Shown here: piece by piece, positions 26,233 through 33,120 of the stretch | How positions within the stretch are numbered: position 1 is the first letter of the stretch | Layout of the letters: every line of letters begins with the position of its first letter | Source of the DNA: Nitrospirota bacterium | GTDB lineage: Bacteria; Nitrospirota; JACRHJ01 | Direction: 5' to 3' | Assembly: GCA_016212105.1 (NCBI GenBank) | Contig: JACRHJ010000006.1 | Location: forward strand, 1 to 64,000 | Length of the DNA stretch: 64,000 nucleotides | Notes under the pieces: model-generated | Told to the model about the DNA's origin: nothing | The model's input: the letters and a program-made list of their open reading frames with translations, nothing else | The model's database searches: none | Made by a program: the position numbers and the translations under genes

Positions 26233-26712
26233 TTAGCCGACTTTTTCAAATGCGTCCTTCCCCGCAAAGCAGACGGGGCATTTCCAGTCATCCGGCAGGG
26301 ATTCGAACGGCGTCGCCTGCTCCTTCTCCTTGTACAGCCATCTGCAGGCGGCACAGCGCCAGAGCCCGAAGTCCTCCCGTTCGACGCGTTTCTCGACAAG
26401 CTCCCAGCCCCTCGCGAGCCATTCCTCCAGGGCGGGCGGGTAAACCCCGGAGAAGATTACCTTGTCCCTGGCGTCTTCCATCGTCACTTCGACCGTGGTG
26501 CCGTCCTTCCTAACGGTGTAGCCCCACTCGAAGTTGTCCTTTGTGTCGGGAGCGGACGTCTTCCCGGTGTATGTGACGGTGTCGCCGGACTTCTTTACCT
26601 TCGACCAGCTGTGGCAGCAGGGCAGCACCGCGGTGCAGCCGCACTTGCCGTTGAACATCTCAAGCCCGTCCACAGACAACCCGCCCGGCACCTTCTCTAT
26701 GACTACTCCCAT
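26233..26712 (-). CDS. Protein with C-terminal rubredoxin domain
   Basis: 159 aa from the ATG at 26712 (AGGAGG 4-5 nt upstream); the track's longer start adds junk from a neighbouring gene's frame. Residues 1-115 form an unrecognised domain with CGCTAVLPCCHSW and an EWGYTVRKDGTTVEVTMEDA beta-rich stretch. The last 45 residues are a rubredoxin domain, WRCAACRWLYKEKEQA then [17 protein letters not shown]. It lies between the zinc-ribbon gene and sodB in one operon. A dedicated electron donor or peroxide/superoxide reductase-like function is plausible but not shown. Confidence 0.8.
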   Translation of the reverse strand: MGVVIEKVPGGLSVDGLEMFNGKCGCTAVLPCCHSWSKVKKSGDTVTYTGKTSAPDTKDNFEWGYTVRKDGTTVEVTMEDARDKVIFSGVYPPALEEWLARGWELVEKRVEREDFGLWRCAACRWLYKEKEQATPFESLPDDWKCPVCFAGKDAFEKVG

Positions 26713-26783
26713 GAAGCCTCCTGTAATTATACCGGAATATCCGGATTTTGTAAGAAATAATTCGCCACGCAAACGGCGGGCCG

Positions 26784-26942
26784 TCAGGGCTTGCGGACCT
26801 CCCTGCCGCAGGACGGGCATACGGCCGCGTCCTCGTCGGACCAGACCTCGACCTCCTCGCTGCAGCCAGGGCAGCCGAGTACCGTCGGCGAGGGTGAAAC
26901 GCTTACACTGCAATGGGGCTTTGTGAAGAAATCGTCCTGCAT
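26784..26942 (-). CDS. Small zinc-ribbon protein
   Basis: A 52-aa ORF not in the track, reading MQDDFFTKPHCSVSVS with two Cys pairs, GCPGCSEEVEVW and AVCPSCGREV. The knuckles could bind zinc or iron. GGGAGG lies 6 nt before the ATG. It is the first gene of the zinc ribbon - rubredoxin-domain - SOD operon, immediately downstream of a near-perfect promoter and a Fur-type box. Its function is unknown. Confidence 0.72.
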   Translation of the reverse strand: MQDDFFTKPHCSVSVSPSPTVLGCPGCSEEVEVWSDEDAAVCPSCGREVRKP

Positions 26943-26961
26943 TGTGTGCCTCCCTTGGATT

Positions 26962-27007
26962 TGATAGTAATTATCCCGATTATAGTATTGGAAGCGTTAC
27001 TTGTCAA
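26962..27007 (-). promoter_or_regulatory. Consensus sigma70 promoter overlapped by a Fur/PerR-type box
   Basis: On the minus strand TTGACA (27007-27002), a 17-bp spacer and TATAAT (26984-26979) match consensus at all twelve bases. TGATAGTAATTATCC at 26962-26976 matches the Fur 7-1-7 consensus TGATAATnATTATCA at 12 of 14 positions and covers the expected start of transcription. The arrangement suits simple repression of the SOD operon by the Fur-family protein encoded divergently. Confidence 0.75.
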
Positions 27008-27018
27008 GAAGAATTCCA

Positions 27019-27046
27019 TTGACATAGACTGAAACGTATGTTAATC
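27019..27046 (+). promoter_or_regulatory. Probable promoter of the Fur-family gene
   Basis: TTGACA (27019-27024), a 16-bp spacer and TTAATC (27041-27046) precede the ribosome site GAGGTG. The -35 is perfect, the -10 poor. The Fur-like box lies about 43 bp upstream. Confidence 0.45.
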
Positions 27047-27067
27047 TTACGCAATGAGGTGATGATT

Positions 27068-27472
27068 ATGGAAAAGAAGATAAAGATGACCCCGCAGAGG
27101 GCCGCTATAATGGAGTACCTCGATGGCAACATGTCCCACCCGTCCGCGGACGAGATATATACCGAGGTACACAAGATGTACCCGATGATGTCGTTTGCTA
27201 CGGTATACAACACGCTGGACGCGCTCAAGAAGCAGAACATGGTCTGGGAGCTGTCCGTAGACGGCGACAGGCGGCGGTACGACCCCAGGACAGAGCCGCA
27301 CGACCACCTGGTCTGCGTGGACTGCCGCAGCATCAAGGACATAGGACACAACGGCCACAAATGCCCGTCCGGCGACGAGCTGAAGGGTTACATGATACTG
27401 AGGGAGCACGTCGAGTACTTCGGGCTGTGCCCCAAATGCCAGAGGAAGAGGGGCATGGGCGGGGACGGCTGA
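27068..27472 (+). CDS. Fur-family regulator (PerR-like)
   Basis: 134 aa from the ATG at 27068, placed 8 nt after GAGGTG. The N-terminal winged helix reads MTPQRAAIMEYLDG, then SHPSADEIYTEV and MSFATVYNTLDALKK. The C-terminal dimer domain carries PHDHLVCVDCRS and GLCPKCQRKR, the two Cys-X2-Cys pairs of the structural zinc site. The regulatory metal ligands look like those of PerR-type peroxide sensors, and its divergent neighbours are oxidative defence genes, so PerR is more likely than Fur. Iron-uptake control cannot be excluded. A close paralogue sits at 44.9 kb. Confidence 0.88.
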   Translation: MEKKIKMTPQRAAIMEYLDGNMSHPSADEIYTEVHKMYPMMSFATVYNTLDALKKQNMVWELSVDGDRRRYDPRTEPHDHLVCVDCRSIKDIGHNGHKCPSGDELKGYMILREHVEYFGLCPKCQRKRGMGGDG

Positions 27473-27537
27473 CGGACGGGTTCATGTGCGCAATATGCGG
27501 CGCGGGCAGGGACACTTACGCGGAGCCGTGGGCGGCG

Positions 27538-28659
27538 TCAGGCCGTGTCCGGCTGAAGCTTCTTTTTGACTATGGAGAGGTTAATCTGGAGCGTCTTGTC
27601 CGCGGGGTTGGCCTTGTACGCCTCCTCCCAGTCGGCAAGGGCGCCCGCGTAGTCCTTGTCCCTGTACTTCTCGAAACCCGACTCGAAGAACCTGCTGAAC
27701 CGCGCGGAGACGGACTCGCCCGAAGACTCCTTCTTTTTTACAATCCCGCTTATCTTGTCCCGGACCTCGCCCTCCACGGCGGTATGCTGCTCCTCTATGA
27801 CACGCTCGAGCGCGGTCTTGTCCATGCCAGCCGGAGGCGGGACGGACTTCTTGAATACCACCTTCCCGTCGAGGATGACGATGGACAGGAGCTGGTCGGA
27901 CGGGTAGGTCACGAACTCGGTCTGTACCTGGAGGAGCCGGCCGTTGACGTCTATCCCGGAGAGCTTCCCCATCGGGATCTCGCGGTCCTTCCTGCCCTCC
28001 GCCGGGGCAGGTTTCGTAACAGCCGCGTCCCCAAGCTCGGAGAAGTCCACCGGGACGGCGTGTATGGAGAACCCGCCCTCCGTAAGGTCGTACAGCCGCT
28101 CTATGAGCGAGTCGGCGTCGTCCAGGCCGTCGAGGACGACGTTTCCCGCCTTGAACCCGAGCGTCGTCCGGAAGCCCGGCGCGGTAATCTCGACGGACCC
28201 GGTCAGCCCTTTAAGCTCGCAGAACTGCATCAGCTTGACGAACGGGTACCTGGCGAGGTCGCCGTGGAAGATGGGCGTGAGGCATGCGGCCTTGCGGCCG
28301 AGTATCGAGCGCACCTTGGCCTTCATGACCTCCGGGTGGACCGGCTTGACCAGGTAGTCTTCGGCGCCCGAGTCGAGGCCCTTTACCATGACGACCGGGT
28401 CCGTGAGAGACGACATGAAGACGAAGGGCGTCGCCCGGCCCGGGAAGGCCGCCCCGTACTGCTCCTTCAGGTCGAAGCCGCCCATCTCCGGCATCACGAT
28501 GTCCGAGATTACCAGCCGCGGCTCGTGCGACGCGGCGTACTCCAGGACGTCGGAGCCGGAGCCGAACGCGGCAACGTTGTAGCCCGCGCCCGCGAGCGTC
28601 TCCTTAAGACCGCCGAGTACCTCGTCGTCGTCGTCGACTATGATAATCAAGTCCGCCAT
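27538..28659 (-). CDS. Response regulator REC-PATAN (DUF4388)-TPR protein
   Basis: Residues 1-120 form a receiver (IIIVDDDDEV, phospho-Asp in LVISDIVMPEMGG, conserved Ser/Lys in FMSS and YLVKP). Residues 135-215 form a PATAN/DUF4388 module (HGDLARYPFVKLMQFCELKGLTGSVEI). A linker follows and the C-terminus is one TPR-like unit (FEKYRDKDYAGALADWEEAYKANP). PATAN regulators occur with roadblock, ParA-like and other scaffold proteins and seem to act through protein contacts, not DNA binding. It is the last gene of the 27.5-35.6 kb signalling locus, separated from the roadblock gene by a repeat. Confidence 0.85.
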   Translation of the reverse strand: MADLIIIVDDDDEVLGGLKETLAGAGYNVAAFGSGSDVLEYAASHEPRLVISDIVMPEMGGFDLKEQYGAAFPGRATPFVFMSSLTDPVVMVKGLDSGAEDYLVKPVHPEVMKAKVRSILGRKAACLTPIFHGDLARYPFVKLMQFCELKGLTGSVEITAPGFRTTLGFKAGNVVLDGLDDADSLIERLYDLTEGGFSIHAVPVDFSELGDAAVTKPAPAEGRKDREIPMGKLSGIDVNGRLLQVQTEFVTYPSDQLLSIVILDGKVVFKKSVPPPAGMDKTALERVIEEQHTAVEGEVRDKISGIVKKKESSGESVSARFSRFFESGFEKYRDKDYAGALADWEEAYKANPADKTLQINLSIVKKKLQPDTA

Positions 28660-28742
28660 CCGGCTCCCCCGTCAGTAAGACATGCAGGAATGGAATATAT
28701 AATTTTCCAGGGCGAGAGTCAACAGGAATCCATAATAGTCTA

Positions 28743-28776
28743 ACTTCCTGGACCCCGTGTCAAGCACGGGGCGACA
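28743..28776. repeat. CCCCGTGTCAAGCACGGGG palindrome
   Basis: AACTTCCTGGACCCCGTGTCAAGCACGGGGCGA is the reverse-oriented copy of the element at 31-64 and 60941-60972. Confidence 0.8.
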
Positions 28777-28799
28777 CGTAAGTGCCGGTCGGCCGGCCC

Positions 28800-29468
28800 T
28801 CAGCTCGCGGTCATGATGGACGCTATCTCGTCGATCGAGACCTCTATCTCGCTGCGCTCCTCGACCGTCTGCGGGCAGAGCACCATGAGGAAGTAGGGCC
28901 TGTTGTCTATGTTGAACCGCCGGAGCACCACCTTGTCCGTGTAGTTGATGTCCATCGAGATGTTCTCCGCGCCGGTCTGGCCGAGCATGGGGCCCGCCTT
29001 CTCCAGCGCGTCGCCGAGCACCGACGTGAACGCCGCGAGCAGGCCGCCGTCCACCGGGCTGTTGTACAGCGCGAGGGCGAGGCCGCTCCTGTCCGCGACG
29101 ACCGCGCCGGCAAAGCCAGCCCGCCTGCAAAGCGCGGAAAGCGCGTTCTCAAGGCGGTCGCCCCTGAACTCCGCCTCGGGCAGCGGAGCGGCCTGGACAT
29201 GGGCTGGTGCGGATGCGGGTGCGGGTGCGGGAGGCGCAGGAGCAGCCACGGCCGGAGGCGCGGATACGGGCATTTCCGGAACGGGCGGCGGCGAGGCGAC
29301 AGCCGGCGCGGGCGCCGCCTGTACAGGCGCGGGGCGCGGCGCCTCAGCCGCGGGCGCGGGCGCGGGCGCGGACGGGGCGGCCTCCGCCTGTGCGGGCTTC
29401 GCGCCGAGGAGGCCCGCGATAAGCCTCGCGGCCTCCTTTATCTCAGAAGAGTCCTGTAACAGGCTCAT
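28800..29468 (-). CDS. Roadblock/LC7-like protein with Pro/Ala-rich linker
   Basis: 222 aa from the ATG at 29468, where GGGAGG lies 8-9 nt upstream. Residues 1-25 form a short helix (MSLLQDSSEIKEAARLIAGL). Residues 26-100 are a low-complexity Ala/Pro linker. The C-terminal 120 residues look like a roadblock/LC7 domain (AGFAGAVVADRSGLALALY then NRPYFLMVLCPQT), the fold of MglB-type GTPase partners. It overlaps the ParA-like gene by 26 bp, so the two are coupled. The helix plus linker resembles tethering peptides that recruit ParA-type ATPases. Confidence 0.78.
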   Translation of the reverse strand: MSLLQDSSEIKEAARLIAGLLGAKPAQAEAAPSAPAPAPAAEAPRPAPVQAAPAPAVASPPPVPEMPVSAPPAVAAPAPPAPAPASAPAHVQAAPLPEAEFRGDRLENALSALCRRAGFAGAVVADRSGLALALYNSPVDGGLLAAFTSVLGDALEKAGPMLGQTGAENISMDINYTDKVVLRRFNIDNRPYFLMVLCPQTVEERSEIEVSIDEIASIMTAS

Positions 29469-30249
29469 CGTCCGCACCTCCCCCCTGGTTCAGCTCGCGC
29501 TGCTTCAGCTCCATCGCGAGGTCCATGTAATGCTTCGCCGCCTCATGGCCGGACTGGAGGAGCGCGACCGGCACCGAGCGCATGCTCGCCTTCTCGAACG
29601 ACTCGTCGTACGGGATGGTCGTCTTGAAGAATATCTCCTCCGGCAGGCTGTCCATCAGCTCGCCGAAAATCTGGGTCTCGGACTGGTTCCTGCCGTCGAT
29701 CATCGTCAGGGCGACACCTTCGAGCCGGAGCGCCGGGTTCATATTCTCCTTTACCCATCCGACGAGGTTCAGAAACGACGGCAGAGTCTTGAGCGACAGC
29801 GTCCTCGACACAACGACAAGTATCACGGAGTCGCTCGCCGAGAGGAACGAGGTGACGATGCCGCCAACTCCGGCCGGGGCGTCTATTATGACATAGTCGA
29901 ACGCGGACGCGGTCTCCCGCACCGCCCGGCCGAGCGCGCCGTTACGCGCCCAGTCCTCGAACATCAGCACCTCGTCCGGCGTCATCGTACCGACACCCGC
30001 GACCGCCAGCGTGTTGTCCCTGGTCTGCATCACGATTTGAGATGGCGGCACGCCGTCCTTCATCACGTCCTTCAGGCCCAGCTCCGTCCGCTTCCTGAGG
30101 TTCGTCGCGACCGTTATCCCGCCCTGCGGGTCCCCGTCCACAAGAAGCACCCTGTTGCCGAACCTGCTCAGGCTGTAGCCCAGGTTGAGCGCCGTGGTCG
30201 TCTTGCCGACTCCGCCCTTCTGGCTGGCTATCGTAATAACCTTGCCCAT
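29443..30249 (-). CDS. ParA/MinD-family ATPase
   Basis: 268 aa with the deviant Walker A motif KGGVGKT at residues 11-17, the switch-like DGDPQGG and Walker B DYVIIDAPAGVGG. Such ATPases dimerise with ATP on DNA or membrane and position cargo such as chemotaxis clusters, carboxysomes or plasmids. There is no ParB or parS here. Its cargo is likely one of the adjacent roadblock or PATAN proteins. The C-terminus lacks an obvious MinD-type amphipathic helix. The gene is inside the signalling locus, downstream of a long-form repeat and coupled to the roadblock gene. Confidence 0.9.
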   Translation of the reverse strand: MGKVITIASQKGGVGKTTTALNLGYSLSRFGNRVLLVDGDPQGGITVATNLRKRTELGLKDVMKDGVPPSQIVMQTRDNTLAVAGVGTMTPDEVLMFEDWARNGALGRAVRETASAFDYVIIDAPAGVGGIVTSFLSASDSVILVVVSRTLSLKTLPSFLNLVGWVKENMNPALRLEGVALTMIDGRNQSETQIFGELMDSLPEEIFFKTTIPYDESFEKASMRSVPVALLQSGHEAAKHYMDLAMELKQRELNQGGGADDEPVTGLF

Positions 30250-30283
30250 TAAATTAGTCTCCGTGTAAGAAAATCAAAATCGG

Positions 30284-30377
30284 AAATCCCGCCTTTTTGT
30301 AAAGGGGGTCCCCACCGCTTAGGTGAGGTCTTGTCGAGCCTTAGCGCGGGGCGGTCCGGCCCAGAAACTTTTGACAG
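30284..30377. repeat. Long-form repeat element, copy 2
   Basis: CCCGCCTTTTTGTAAAGG...CCACCGCTTAGG...GAGCCTTAGCGCGGGGCGG...CCCAGAAACTTT matches the elements at 20.7 and 41.1 kb in a reversed orientation relative to the first. It separates the ParA-like gene from the REC-PATAN gene. Confidence 0.8.
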
Positions 30378-30378
30378 G

Positions 30379-31278
30379 CTATGCCGCCAACTTTATCAGT
30401 CCGTCTCGGTACGCGTCCGCGAGAAGCGACGCGTTGTCCTTGAGGTCGCCCTCCATGAGCACCGCGACGTCGGCCAGCGGGGCGGGAAGCATCCCGGCCA
30501 GCGCGGCAAGCCCGGCGGGAAGCGACGCGCCCTTTACCGCCTCGACGACGGGGCTTCCGGGCGGGAAGACGGACAGGACGAGCTTCAGCTCGTCCACATA
30601 CGTCACCGCCCCCATCAGGAGCGACTGCACGGACTCGGGCCCGTCACCTCTCTCCGGGGGGGCGGTATCGAAAAACACGGCGAACGAGCCGGACTCGAGG
30701 TACAACAGGCGGTACATCGCCTGCGCCCCCCGGGACGCGCCCTGCCTCGCCCCGGCAAGCATGCCGTCCGCAAGGTAGACGTCGCCGTCCATGTCCTTCA
30801 GGTTAATCCTCGCGGTCTTCCTGCCCATCTCCAGCGTCTGGAGCAGCTCGGACAGGCTGATGTCCGACAGCCTGCCCTCCATCGCGCCCTCTATCCGCCT
30901 GTACCTCGAACTCCGCCTGAGCGCCGCCTTTACGCGGGCCATCAGCTCCGCCTTGTTGAACGGCTTCACGACGTAGTCCTCGGCCCCGAGCTCCAGCCCC
31001 TTCACCTTCAGGTTGTATCGGTCGAGGCTGGTCAGGAAGATGACCGGTATGTCCCTGAGCCCCTTGTCCCTGCGGATAAGCTCCATCGCCTGGAACCCGT
31101 CCATCTCCGGCATCTGGACGTCGAGCAGGACAAGGTCCGGCGGCGTCTCCTCCAGCATCGAAAGGCCCTCGAGCGCGTTCATCGCGTCCATGACGGAGTA
31201 GCCGGAGAGCCGCAGGTACTGGCCGAGCACCTCGTGGGTGGACTCGTCGTCGTCAATTATCATAACTCTGTAGCTCAT
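30379..31278 (-). CDS. Response regulator REC-PATAN (DUF4388) protein
   Basis: 299 aa from the ATG at 31278 (GGAGG 5 nt upstream); the track added 21 residues. Residues 1-120 form a receiver with MIIDDDE, phospho-Asp in LVLLDVQMPEMDG, and FLTSLDR and YVVKPF. Residues 130-220 form a PATAN module (EGRLSDISLSELLQTLEMGRKTA). A C-terminal helical domain with no recognised match follows. It begins 10 bp after the histidine kinase stop, so it is the obvious phosphoryl acceptor of that kinase. No DNA-binding domain is present. Confidence 0.87.
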   Translation of the reverse strand: MSYRVMIIDDDESTHEVLGQYLRLSGYSVMDAMNALEGLSMLEETPPDLVLLDVQMPEMDGFQAMELIRRDKGLRDIPVIFLTSLDRYNLKVKGLELGAEDYVVKPFNKAELMARVKAALRRSSRYRRIEGAMEGRLSDISLSELLQTLEMGRKTARINLKDMDGDVYLADGMLAGARQGASRGAQAMYRLLYLESGSFAVFFDTAPPERGDGPESVQSLLMGAVTYVDELKLVLSVFPPGSPVVEAVKGASLPAGLAALAGMLPAPLADVAVLMEGDLKDNASLLADAYRDGLIKLAA

Positions 31279-31288
31279 GGAGCCTCCG

Positions 31289-33100
31289 TCATAAGGCCGG
31301 GCCCGCCTGCACGTCCCGGAGTAGTTCGTAGACCTCGACATCAGCGACCGGGGCGGTGAGGGTCAGGTCGTAAATTGCATCCCCGGCGTGCCCTTCGCCG
31401 TCCGTGATGTTGACGACCACCGGCCGCCGGGCCGCCGCCATTACGCCGGACAGGAACCCGGCCATCTCGGGGCCGAGCGCCTCGTGCCGGACTATGACGA
31501 TGTCCGGCCTCTCGTACTCGAATACGCGCCTCGCCTCGTCCGGCGTCTTCGTGATGAAGCAGGACGCGCCCTTGCCCTTCAGCGGCCCCTCGACATAACC
31601 GAAGATGCATGCGTCAGGGTCGTGCACCATGACCGCGACGTCGCGGCCGGAGCTTACGGAGCACCTGGCCGGAAGCTCGACGGCGAACTCGCAGCCGCCG
31701 CCCTCCCTGTTCCGGGCGCTCACCGCCCCGCCGTGCAGTTCTACTATCTGCCTCACGATGCTGAGGCCGAGGCCGACGCCCGCGCCGAAGCCCCGCTTGG
31801 GGACGTTCGCGCCCTTCTTCGCCTGGTAGAACCTGTCGAATATCGCGCCCAGGTCCTCGTCCGGTATGCCCGGCCCCCGGTCTAGTATGGTGACGCGCAC
31901 GGAGCCGTCCTCGGACTGGTGGTACACCGCCTCGACCTCCGAGCCGGGCGGCGAGAACTTGAGCGCGTTCGAGAGCAGGTTCATGAACACCTGCTCCATC
32001 TTGACCGCGTCCGCGACGACCGGCCTCGGGCTGCCGGTGACACGCGTCCTGACCGCCACGCCCGCCGCCGCCGCGCTGGCCGACACCGTGTCGGCGCAGA
32101 GCGCGAGCGAGTAGTCGAGGTGCAGCCTCGACGTGTTGAGGCCGACGTTCCCGGACTCCAGCTTCTCCAGGTCGAGCAGGTCGTTTATGAATGCGGTCAT
32201 CCGCATCCCGGCCGCGACTATGCGCTCCAGGTGGTCCTTCAGCTCGCCGGGCGTCATCCGCCCGGCAAGGTCCAGCATTAAATTTGCCCGGCTTATCATC
32301 GAGTTCAGGGGGGCCTTCAGGTCGTGGCTGGTTATCGCCATCAGGTCGCTCTTCAGCCGGCTCATCTCGGACAGCTCAGCGTTGTACGAGAGTATCTCCG
32401 CCTCGAGCCGCTTCTGCCGGGAGATGTCGGTCGCGCTCGCTATGTACCCGATGAACTCGCCGCCCCACCGCCTGACGGCGGATATGGTCAGGAGCACCGT
32501 CACCTCGGTCCCGTCCTTCTTCCGGTTGACGACCTCGCCGGTCCAGCTGCCCACGGCGGGGTCGGAAATCATCTCCCACATGTCCCGGTAGACCTCAGGC
32601 GACTGGCGGCCGGACTTGAGTATCCTCGGGTTCCTGCCCCTGACCTCGTCCATGGCATAGCCGTAGAAGTCGAGGAAGGCGCGGTTCGCCTCCAGGATGT
32701 TGCCGTCCCTGTCTGTGTAGCACATGGCGGTCGGGGTGGTGAGGAAGTTCCTGTAGAAGAGCGCGAGGCTCTCCAGCGAGCGGACCCTGCCCTCCATCGA
32801 ACGGAAGAAGACGTCGTGCCCGCCCTCGCGCCCGGCGATAAGCACCTCTATCGGGACGCCGGAGGCGGATATGTACGCGCCGGTCGATACCCCGGACACG
32901 CCAGTCTCGGCCGCGTCCGCCTCGAACTGCGCGCGCGCGCCGTCTTCCAGGCAGTCGAGGATACAGGCCGGGGACGCGCACCCGAACACTGACGCGACCG
33001 CCTCGGCCCCGGACGTCACGGCGTATCCCGGCCCGAGCGAGGCCCTCCCCCAGCCTTCGAGCTCCAGGAGCAGAAGCCCCAGGTCTTTTCTGTTACCCAT
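31289..33100 (-). CDS. PAS histidine kinase with C-terminal receiver-like domain
   Basis: 603 aa from the ATG at 33100, with GGAGG 4 nt upstream; the track's 937-aa version is an out-of-frame read into the HD-GYP gene. Residues 1-105 form an unknown N-terminal domain with a GCASPACILDC cysteine cluster. A PAS domain spans 115-225. HisKA carries His259 (MAITSHDLKAPLNSM), and the HATPase has FMNLLSNALKFSPPG, LDRGPGIPDED and GVGLGLSIVRQI. The last 90 residues resemble a receiver, but the acceptor Asp position reads IVIVRHEALG, so it is probably a pseudo-receiver. The kinase is soluble and sits between the HD-GYP and REC-PATAN genes. Confidence 0.88.
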   Translation of the reverse strand: MGNRKDLGLLLLELEGWGRASLGPGYAVTSGAEAVASVFGCASPACILDCLEDGARAQFEADAAETGVSGVSTGAYISASGVPIEVLIAGREGGHDVFFRSMEGRVRSLESLALFYRNFLTTPTAMCYTDRDGNILEANRAFLDFYGYAMDEVRGRNPRILKSGRQSPEVYRDMWEMISDPAVGSWTGEVVNRKKDGTEVTVLLTISAVRRWGGEFIGYIASATDISRQKRLEAEILSYNAELSEMSRLKSDLMAITSHDLKAPLNSMISRANLMLDLAGRMTPGELKDHLERIVAAGMRMTAFINDLLDLEKLESGNVGLNTSRLHLDYSLALCADTVSASAAAAGVAVRTRVTGSPRPVVADAVKMEQVFMNLLSNALKFSPPGSEVEAVYHQSEDGSVRVTILDRGPGIPDEDLGAIFDRFYQAKKGANVPKRGFGAGVGLGLSIVRQIVELHGGAVSARNREGGGCEFAVELPARCSVSSGRDVAVMVHDPDACIFGYVEGPLKGKGASCFITKTPDEARRVFEYERPDIVIVRHEALGPEMAGFLSGVMAAARRPVVVNITDGEGHAGDAIYDLTLTAPVADVEVYELLRDVQAGPAL

Positions 33101-33120
33101 CTGTCCTCCCGCGGCCTGGG

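Noticed and set aside
27361-28743. Plus-strand ORF of 460 aa
   Set aside because: Shadow of the REC-PATAN-TPR gene on the opposite strand; composition typical of high-GC antisense frames.
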